Position numbers and translations under genes: made by a program
IMG/VR virus record: IMGVR_UViG_3300033145_001394
Span: 1 to 25,739 of that record
Strand: one strand, 5' to 3'
Source: a virus
Length of the DNA: 25,739 bases
The notes under the pieces: model-generated
What the model was told of the DNA's origin: nothing
The model's database searches: none
Seen by the model: only the letters and a program-made list of their open reading frames with translations
Shown here: piece after piece, positions 20,086-25,739 of the stretch
Layout of the letters: each line of letters opens with the position of its first letter
How positions within the stretch are numbered: the first letter of the stretch is position 1

Positions 20086-20266
20086 ACTCCCGACAGAGCT
20101 CCTGCGGATGGACTTGGATGAGTTCCTACTCAACGTCGAGATCATGAACCGCGTAGAGGCAGAACTAACCCCGCCTGAAGCTAAAAGTGTTGGCACCACA
20201 TCAGTGGCGGAGGAGATTAGGCGCAAGCGCTTGCAATGGGCGAGAGATGCGCAGATGTATGGATAG
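20036..20266 (+). CDS. tail assembly chaperone, frameshift ORF (gpT-like)
   Basis: The ORF is in the +1 frame and overlaps the first chaperone ORF by 50 nt. Its own ATG 20036 has no Shine-Dalgarno sequence, so it is probably made as an extension by frameshift. The domain contains VLALRVHKLPTELLRMDLDE and EEIRRKRLQWARDAQMYG, helical and charged. A short second ORF between tube and tape measure is the hallmark of the gpG/gpGT system. Confidence 0.6.
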   Translation: MHPIAKAAGVLALRVHKLPTELLRMDLDEFLLNVEIMNRVEAELTPPEAKSVGTTSVAEEIRRKRLQWARDAQMYG

Positions 20267-20277
20267 GAGAATAGGTA

Positions 20278-22536
20278 ATGGCAGACCCCAAAGTTAAAAT
20301 TCTAATCGAAGCGATCAACAAGGCCGGCAAGGCATTTGGAGAGGTAAAGAAGGACGTTAGCGGGCTCACCGGCACGATCGCAAAGAATAAAGCCGCTATC
20401 AGGGGCGCTGGTGCGGCTCTCACAGCCTTCGGCGCTGCGGGCGTGATGGCTCTAACAAAGGTCGCTAAATCGTTCATGGGTTTTGAGAAGGAGGTCCGCC
20501 GAATAGGCGTCATCTCAGGGGCAACCAAGGAAGAAATGGCAGCCATGGGTAACGTAATCAAAGATTTGGCGATTACCACAGAATTTGCTATCGGGCCTGT
20601 CGGAGAGGCGGCCCGCATATTCGCCATGGCCGGATTTGAGATGAAAGGTTCTGCGGACTCCGCCGCGCTGCTTAAAGGCGCGCTCGATCTATCCACTGCT
20701 GCCATGACAGATACCAAGACAGCCACAGAATTGACAATCTTGGCTGTAAATGCCTGGAGGATGTCTGCCAAGGATGCGTCACTTGCGACAAATGCATTCG
20801 CAGGGGCTGTTACGAGCGCCAATGTGACCGCGTATGATTTAATCGAATCCCTTAAATATATTGCAACCCCCGCGGCTGATTTTGGAGCTACTCTAGCAGA
20901 AGTGAACAGCGCCTTGGGAGTCCTTGGAGACCGTATGATAAAGGGCACTTTAGCAGGCACTGCGCTCCGTCGGATGTTCATCGAGCTGGACCTTCTCGTT
21001 GCGGAATACTCCGGCAAGATGGGCGATGCGGAGCTGGCCACAAGAACCCTCGAAACGAGAGATAAAGCGCTGAGGGCTGAGAAGACATTACTGACTTATG
21101 AAATAGCTAAGGCGACCAAGGAATTTGGGGCTGAAAGCGATATAGTCACAGACCTGACGAAACAGCTGGATGATTTAGATCTTGAACAGAAGGAACTCAA
21201 CGCCGATGTTGCTAAGTTCGAAGTCGAGAAGTTTGCCCTGCTGGATGAGGTGATGGCGGTACTAGGCCCGCGCTTGGTCAAGGCAAAGGACTCATCGACG
21301 CCGTTTTTGGAAACATTGAAGGTAATCGATGAGACGATGACCGAGATGGGCTATACAGCTGAAGAGCAGACCGTGATTGTAGAGGCGCTATTTGGTGCAA
21401 GGGCGATCAGTTCTGCAAAAGCGCTCATCGGCAACACCGAGGAGATTGAAGAAAAAATGATGAAGATTCGCCCGGCAATGGTGCGCGGCCTGGCACTTGA
21501 CTTGATGAAGTCCGGGGTCGTGATATCGGAGGATTTAGGCGGCGCGATTGACCAGATAAGGGGTGCATGGGACGGTACCGAAGAGGGCGCCAAGAGGGTG
21601 CAGGTGCAGTTCGGCCTCACAGACGAGCAGATGAAACTGCTCAACGATACGATCCTGACATCCGATGAGGAGTACCAGGGGTTCGCTGCAGCGGTGAATG
21701 AAGCCGTCAGCGCAGGAGAGATACAGTCGGATTTGCTGGATACAACCGCCGGGCGCATGGACTACTTGAAAGGGACACTCTCGGCGGCAGCAGTCGAATA
21801 CGGGGAAAAACTGGGTCCCGCGATCAGGAAGGTGGCGGATGCCCTGAGTAATCTGGTCCAGTGGTTCATCAACCTGGATCCTAAAACGAAAAACATGATT
21901 GTAAAAGGCGCACTGGTCGCGACAGTGGTCGCAGCAATCGGCGGCCCACTGTTGATATTGATCTCATTGCTCCCCTCGCTGGTCGCTGGCATAGGATTGG
22001 TCACAGGTGCAATGAGCGCACTGTTAGGACCAATCGGCCTCGCCATACTCCTCATCGCGGCGCTGGCAGTTGCATGGCATAAAAATCTGTTCGACATCCA
22101 GGGCAAAACGGCAACGTTTGTGGAGGTCATCAAGACCCTCTGGACCGGATTAAAGACGGCCACCATAAAAACTATCAACTTTATCATAGGCGGCGTGGAG
22201 GGATATGCAAATTCGTTCATACGCGCCATCAACCTCATGATCAGGGCATACAACCTATTCGCTTCCACTCTTATGCTGCCCACAATCGGCACGCTAGCCA
22301 AGATCACCTTACCGAGAGTTGAGATGCCGTCACTGCAGACGTACGGGTCTGAGGCGAAGTACATAACGAGGTCTGGACCGGCGTACGTACATGAAGGTGA
22401 AACGGTATCGCGCGGAGGCAGTAGCGAGACACACATCCATGTTTACCTCGACGGCGACGAGGTCAGCGATGTGATCGGAGAGCGCACGGTCACCAAGATG
22501 CTCAGGAGATACGGCACGCTGGGAGGTACCGCATGA
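20278..22536 (+). CDS. tail tape measure protein
   Basis: The protein has 752 residues. The N-terminal 220 residues match the TP901-type tape measure core: FEKEVRRIGVISGATKEEMA, LAITTEFAIGPVGEAARIFA and ALGVLGDRMIKGTLAGTALR. A coiled-coil stretch follows (about 250-330). Hydrophobic segments at about 540-602 (GALVATVVAAIGGPLLILIS, GPIGLAILLIAALAVAW) could insert in the host membrane. The C-terminus has SGPAYVHEGETVSRGG, a common tape measure end motif. Its length sets the tail length, roughly 110 nm at 1.5 angstrom per residue (estimate). It overlaps the hub gene by 4 nt. Confidence 0.88.
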   Translation: MADPKVKILIEAINKAGKAFGEVKKDVSGLTGTIAKNKAAIRGAGAALTAFGAAGVMALTKVAKSFMGFEKEVRRIGVISGATKEEMAAMGNVIKDLAITTEFAIGPVGEAARIFAMAGFEMKGSADSAALLKGALDLSTAAMTDTKTATELTILAVNAWRMSAKDASLATNAFAGAVTSANVTAYDLIESLKYIATPAADFGATLAEVNSALGVLGDRMIKGTLAGTALRRMFIELDLLVAEYSGKMGDAELATRTLETRDKALRAEKTLLTYEIAKATKEFGAESDIVTDLTKQLDDLDLEQKELNADVAKFEVEKFALLDEVMAVLGPRLVKAKDSSTPFLETLKVIDETMTEMGYTAEEQTVIVEALFGARAISSAKALIGNTEEIEEKMMKIRPAMVRGLALDLMKSGVVISEDLGGAIDQIRGAWDGTEEGAKRVQVQFGLTDEQMKLLNDTILTSDEEYQGFAAAVNEAVSAGEIQSDLLDTTAGRMDYLKGTLSAAAVEYGEKLGPAIRKVADALSNLVQWFINLDPKTKNMIVKGALVATVVAAIGGPLLILISLLPSLVAGIGLVTGAMSALLGPIGLAILLIAALAVAWHKNLFDIQGKTATFVEVIKTLWTGLKTATIKTINFIIGGVEGYANSFIRAINLMIRAYNLFASTLMLPTIGTLAKITLPRVEMPSLQTYGSEAKYITRSGPAYVHEGETVSRGGSSETHIHVYLDGDEVSDVIGERTVTKMLRRYGTLGGTA

Positions 22537-23786
22537 CATTACCGGATTATCAGGTCAAGATCACGGATGCCAGCGAAACGGTCCACGATGTGACAGGGGA
22601 CGTGGAGAAGCTCACCGTCACGAACACGATAGCCCAGCAGGCAGACTCTTTCGACATCACTTTGTTTGATCCAGACAATACATACGGCAGCACGTTCAAG
22701 CCAGGGAATAAAGTCGAAATCTGGACGGCTTATCTCGGCAACACGCTCGTGAAGAGGATCACAGGCATCCTCAGGACGGTCAACTCAAAGAAGGTCAACC
22801 GGAAACAACTCCTGATCCTTCTTGGAGAGGATTACAGGGCGCAACTGTCGAACATCCGGGTCGCTGAGAAGTACGTCAGCCAAGAGATCAGCGACATCGT
22901 CAAGGATCTGATGACGAAGTATACCCCCTTCCTAACTACCACAAACGTCCAGACGACCACGACCACGATCGACAAGATCACGTTCAAATACAAAAAACTA
23001 TCAGAGTGCCTGAATGAACTGGCGACAACTGCTAGATATGAATGGTACGTCAATCCCGATCTAGATTTGAATTTCTATAATGCCATCACGACGTATTCAG
23101 AGATAGAGCTGACTGACGATAACAAGAACATCGTCAAGGATTCTGGCCTGCGCTGGGATAAGTCGCAGATGCGCAACCGAGTCTGGGTGCAGGGCGGACT
23201 GGACGCCGACGGCAACATCGTTTTCAGGGAATCATGCGACTACTCATCATACAAAAAATACGGCAACATGTGGTACGACGACTTCATCTACGATGAGAAG
23301 ATTACGGACGAAAATCTCGCCCAGGACCTGGTGGATGCGATGGTCCAGAAATATGCGTACGCGCGTCTATGCGGCGCTCTGGTCGTGAGCGAGACCGAAC
23401 TCAAACCGGGTGAGAACGTCCGGATTAAAATCGCTAAAAGAGGCATCGACGAGTACTGCATGTGCAAGTCCGTCACGCACACGATCACCAAGGGCAAATA
23501 CACGGTCAAGGTGGACGTCGGGGAGCGCATGGGCGAGGTGGATTACGTACTGGCCAACATCATGCGCAAGATAGACTCCCTCGAGCAGTCGCGGATCGAC
23601 ACCGAGACGAGCATCCTTGTCAAGATGCCGATTCTCACAGATACCCTCACCCTCACGCCGACTTTAGAGAAGCACAAGCGTGCCATCAACGACAGCTTCT
23701 GCCTCGGCCATCCTGTTAACAGCGAAATTGGAGCTGGCGCTTCGTATCCGCTCGGCGACAGAACGGGCGCCTGGGAGGGAACATGA
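22533..23786 (+). CDS. baseplate hub / tail tip protein (gpD/XkdQ-like)
   Basis: The protein has 417 residues, and ATG 22533 overlaps the tape measure stop. The start DYQVKITDASETVHDVTGDV, then TIAQQADSFDITLFDPDNTY and KVEIWTAYLGNTLVKRITGI, is the hub pattern found in gpD/gp27-like and XkdQ-type proteins (beta barrels that close the tube end). Later KKLSECLNELATTARYEWYV and LRWDKSQMRNRVWVQGG continue it. No peptidoglycan hydrolase domain is visible. It is followed by fibre genes, as expected. Confidence 0.75.
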   Translation: MTLPDYQVKITDASETVHDVTGDVEKLTVTNTIAQQADSFDITLFDPDNTYGSTFKPGNKVEIWTAYLGNTLVKRITGILRTVNSKKVNRKQLLILLGEDYRAQLSNIRVAEKYVSQEISDIVKDLMTKYTPFLTTTNVQTTTTTIDKITFKYKKLSECLNELATTARYEWYVNPDLDLNFYNAITTYSEIELTDDNKNIVKDSGLRWDKSQMRNRVWVQGGLDADGNIVFRESCDYSSYKKYGNMWYDDFIYDEKITDENLAQDLVDAMVQKYAYARLCGALVVSETELKPGENVRIKIAKRGIDEYCMCKSVTHTITKGKYTVKVDVGERMGEVDYVLANIMRKIDSLEQSRIDTETSILVKMPILTDTLTLTPTLEKHKRAINDSFCLGHPVNSEIGAGASYPLGDRTGAWEGT

Positions 23787-24250
23787 TCGAAAAAGCGCTC
23801 GAGGACCGACTCAAATTGAAGGGCACCCTGGAGATCGATGTGCGAAAAGTTGGCGAGGAGAAGTGGAGGACCATCCGCAAGGTACCGAACCTGCTCGTCA
23901 ACGATGGCCTGAATCAGGGCCTCAGATTGATTGCTGGCGAGTCATCGGCATGCTTGACCCACTACGCAACGGGACACGGCACGACCGACCCAGTAATAAC
24001 TGATGAAACGCTTGAATTTGAAGATTTCAGAAAAGAGATAGACAGCACCCTGCTCGATACGGCAGCCAAAAAGATGCGGTTTATGTGCATCATGCTGTCC
24101 ACAGAGAGCAACACGCCAGGCACCATTTCCGAGTTCGGAATGTTCAACGCCAGCTCAGGCGGCATCATGTGGAACCGTGCAACCTTCCCAGGATTTACGA
24201 AGGACAACACGATCGAAGTTCGGTTTAGATATTATCTGGAGGCGAGATAG
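23783..24250 (+). CDS. tail tip / fibre-associated protein
   Basis: The protein has 155 residues, and ATG 23783 overlaps the hub stop. VPNLLVNDGLNQGLRLIAGE, then THYATGHGTTDPVITDETLE and FRKEID, followed by TISEFGMFNASSGGIMWNRA, is a pattern seen in many phage tail-tip proteins (K.L..N.G......A.GTG.T.......L...R....E.G.F....G......F). A 9-bp tandem duplication, GGCGAGATA, spans its stop. Confidence 0.6.
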   Translation: MIEKALEDRLKLKGTLEIDVRKVGEEKWRTIRKVPNLLVNDGLNQGLRLIAGESSACLTHYATGHGTTDPVITDETLEFEDFRKEIDSTLLDTAAKKMRFMCIMLSTESNTPGTISEFGMFNASSGGIMWNRATFPGFTKDNTIEVRFRYYLEAR

Positions 24251-24259
24251 GCGAGATAA

Positions 24260-25204
24260 ATGGTTTTGAAATTCACAGATGGAGAACTGCCGCAGTTGGC
24301 ACTAGACCGCAACGCAATGGTTCAAGGCATAAAAGGAGACGGCGTTTACAGTGGATTCGCAGTATCTGAGAAAGCAGTCCCAGATATGAGTGTCGACGTT
24401 GCACCGGGCACGTGTTACGTTGGCGGTACAAAATATACGGAAGCAAGCACGGTAAACGTCGCGATAAGTGCCGCAGATCCAACGAATCCAAGAAGGGATA
24501 TCATAACCTACGACACGAGTGCGGGCAATCCTGCGTGTGTAACTGGTACGCCAAGCACGAATCCAAACCCCCCGGACATCCCAGACGGCGATATCGTTCT
24601 TGCAATAGTCTATGTCAAGGCAAATGCGACCGCGATCTACGAGGCGGACATCACGGATAAGAGGGTGTTTGTGAGGTTGAATAGAGAAATTGAAACCCAT
24701 ACTGAAGTTACTACAAACGTGCATGGTTTTGCTGATACATCTAAAGTTCCAACTACATTGGAATGGACAACAAGGAACGGAGTTATTAGAAAATATATCA
24801 ATAATTCTGGTTCTGACATTTATATATCAAGTGATGCAAGAAATAGTTATAGTGAGGGTAGTGGGACTACGTGGCACAAAGCAAAAAGCATAACACTAAC
24901 GCCTCTGTTTGATAGCACTATAAAAATAAAATACACTGTGGGATGCACTAGTATTGGTGGGGTATATGGTCAGGTTTATTCAAATATTAAAAGGAATGGT
25001 GTTGTTGTTGGAACGCAAAGGACTCTTACAACTGTAAGTTCTCAAACTCCTATAGAAACCATCTCAGGGTGGTCGGAAGGTGATACCTTAGAACTTTGGA
25101 TAGGTCTAAAGAAAGGAAATTCAACGACAAGTGGATATGTTGAAAAATTACAACTTTTAGGAACAGTTGTTATGCCTATCCAATATGATGGAGCTGACAA
25201 TTAA
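24260..25204 (+). CDS. tail fibre / receptor-binding protein (chimeric)
   Basis: The protein has 314 residues. The N-terminal ~140 residues are a conserved tail attachment domain: SGFAVSEKAVPDMSVDVAPG, YVGGTKYTEASTVNVAISAA, TNPRRDIITYD and IPDGDIVLAIVYVKANATAI, ending in DITDKRVFVRL. The C-terminal ~175 residues (after 24690) use a clearly more AT-rich sequence, with codons such as AAA, ATA, AAT and GGT. They form a probable beta-sandwich that ends LQLLGTVVMP. This half should carry host recognition and looks acquired separately. Confidence 0.7.
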   Translation: MVLKFTDGELPQLALDRNAMVQGIKGDGVYSGFAVSEKAVPDMSVDVAPGTCYVGGTKYTEASTVNVAISAADPTNPRRDIITYDTSAGNPACVTGTPSTNPNPPDIPDGDIVLAIVYVKANATAIYEADITDKRVFVRLNREIETHTEVTTNVHGFADTSKVPTTLEWTTRNGVIRKYINNSGSDIYISSDARNSYSEGSGTTWHKAKSITLTPLFDSTIKIKYTVGCTSIGGVYGQVYSNIKRNGVVVGTQRTLTTVSSQTPIETISGWSEGDTLELWIGLKKGNSTTSGYVEKLQLLGTVVMPIQYDGADN

Positions 25205-25205
25205 T
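24690..25205 (+). other. AT-rich segment, probable exchanged receptor-binding module
   Basis: From about 24690 (GAAACCCATACTGAAG) to about 25205 base and codon use change sharply towards A and T, against the GC-rich DNA on both sides. The left edge falls just after the conserved DITDKRVFVRL attachment domain, and the right edge at the stop of the fibre gene. GC-rich coding sequence resumes at 25209 with a gene lacking a normal start. This is consistent with replacement of the fibre tip by recombination. Confidence 0.55.
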
Positions 25206-25275
25206 TGGAGATGACAATATCAAAGACGCAAATGGAAATACGGTTAACCTGACAGATGCAACGGTCAAGTTTAAG

Positions 25276-25482
25276 ATGGTGGAGCAGGGCGGAGACACAC
25301 TAAAAATCGATGGAACGTGCACGGTCACGGACGCGGCGGCCGGCAAATGCAAGTATAACGTCCAAGCCGGCGATCTCGACACGGCGGGCACGTATCACGC
25401 GGAGCTTGAAATAACGTACACGGGTGGCAAGATCATCACGACGACGCGGTTCACTGTGAAGGTGATATCTGACCTGCCGTAG
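25276..25482 (+). CDS. BppU-like Ig-fold baseplate protein, start unclear
   Basis: 68 residues from ATG 25276, but the same frame codes upstream without a normal start: DANGNTVNLTDATVKFKMVE from about 25225 matches the N-terminus of BppU/DUF2479-type phage baseplate domains (D.NG..V.LT.ATV.F.M). CKYNVQAGDLDTAGTYHAEL and ITYTGG finish the Ig-like fold. No ATG, GTG or TTG lies in frame between the closing stop and 25276, so the gene either uses ATT (25204) or ATC (25219) or is a remnant cut by the fibre exchange. The stop lies 7 nt from the convergent minus-strand gene. Confidence 0.55.
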   Translation: MVEQGGDTLKIDGTCTVTDAAAGKCKYNVQAGDLDTAGTYHAELEITYTGGKIITTTRFTVKVISDLP

Positions 25483-25489
25483 GAGCAAA

Positions 25490-25739
25490 TCAATCCCCCA
25501 CCTTCCACATAATCCCTCGTTCAGCCATCTTCTTCGCAAGAATCTCGCGCATTTCTCTATCGCTGAGCAGTTCCTCCATAACGCCGTCTATCTCTTCTTG
25601 AACCCTATCCAGTTTGGCGGTTGCTTCCTTCGACAGGGGCATCCCGCATTTGTAACAGTAGCTGGCGCCAGGCGGGTTGATCTCCTTGCAGCGCCTACAG
25701 CGCTGAACGACTTCCTTTTTCTCGACCTCGTCCTCTGCC
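25490..25739 (-). CDS. zinc-ribbon C-terminus of a probable archaeal tyrosine recombinase (partial)
   Basis: The gene enters from the right edge and only its last 83 codons are seen. They hold a zinc ribbon, C-RR-C, ten residues, C-YK-C (CRRCKEINPPGASYCYKCGM), then a helical tail (LDRVQEEIDGVMEELLSDRE and onward) ending MWKVGD. C..C..INPP...YC.KCG followed by a helix that runs to the end is common at the C-terminus of archaeal XerC/D-like integrases. The catalytic domain is outside the window, so the recombinase assignment is inference. Zinc ribbons of this type also end other archaeal proteins. Confidence 0.55.
   Translation of the reverse strand, partial: AEDEVEKKEVVQRCRRCKEINPPGASYCYKCGMPLSKEATAKLDRVQEEIDGVMEELLSDREMREILAKKMAERGIMWKVGD

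Noticed and set aside
24241-24258. 9-bp tandem duplication GGCGAGATA
   Set aside because: It is real, but it only places a stop and a spacer between two tail genes. No regulatory meaning can be supported.

Overview
The window looks like most of the genome of a tailed (HK97-fold, siphovirus-type) archaeal virus or provirus. The archaeal assignment rests on sequence features. There are TATA-box promoters (positions 1211, 11413 and 11601), two of them placed for leaderless transcripts. An HMf-type archaeal histone is encoded at 1447. Ribbon-helix-helix regulators are present, and the right edge carries the C-terminal end of a recombinase-like protein with a zinc ribbon. An anaerobic euryarchaeal host such as a methanogen or methane oxidiser is plausible (histone, radical SAM enzyme), but this is inference and the host cannot be named from the sequence. 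No tRNA, rRNA, CRISPR array or insertion sequence was seen, and no DNA polymerase, primase or replicative helicase is visible.

Layout. (1) 1-1172, minus strand: a ribbon-helix-helix regulator, a 110-aa protein of unknown function, a 44-aa single-span membrane protein, a PH-domain protein and, with its own promoter, a DUF5661-like gene cut by the left edge. (2) 1173-1273: a divergent regulatory region. (3) 1274-9227, plus strand: an early/middle operon in which almost every gene overlaps the next by ATGA or GTGA. It starts with a second ribbon-helix-helix protein coupled to the histone, then small unknown proteins and a 379-aa protein built from three tandem repeat domains. A winged-helix protein follows, with four direct repeats inside its own 5' coding region. 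Next come a DNA methyltransferase broken by a G8 tract, a radical SAM enzyme, a MazG-like pyrophosphohydrolase, a Dam-type adenine methylase that appears to start with CTG, and a ParB-like protein. (4) 9284-11243: small and large terminase subunits. (5) 11395-11631: the only sizeable intergenic region, with two TATA boxes, a strong RNA stem-loop and a possible 55-aa leaderless ORF.

(6) 11632-20266: the head and head-tail module. In order it holds a portal-MuF fusion, a prohead protease with a scaffold-like tail, a decoration-like protein and the major capsid protein. An embedded group of two small membrane proteins and a zinc metallopeptidase (possible lysis cassette) follows, then connector and completion proteins, the tail tube and the tail assembly chaperone pair. 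(7) 20278-25482: tape measure, baseplate hub, a fibre-associated protein, a chimeric fibre or receptor-binding protein with an AT-rich 3' half, and a BppU-like Ig-domain remnant without a clear start. (8) 25490-25739, minus strand: the recombinase-like C-terminus, convergent with the tail module.

How it fits together. Two diverging ribbon-helix-helix genes probably form the early switch. The early operon supplies chromatin-like, DNA-modification and nucleotide-sanitation functions. The winged-helix gene with its repeats is the best candidate for a replication or partition module. The structural module is transcribed from the leaderless promoter just upstream of the portal gene.
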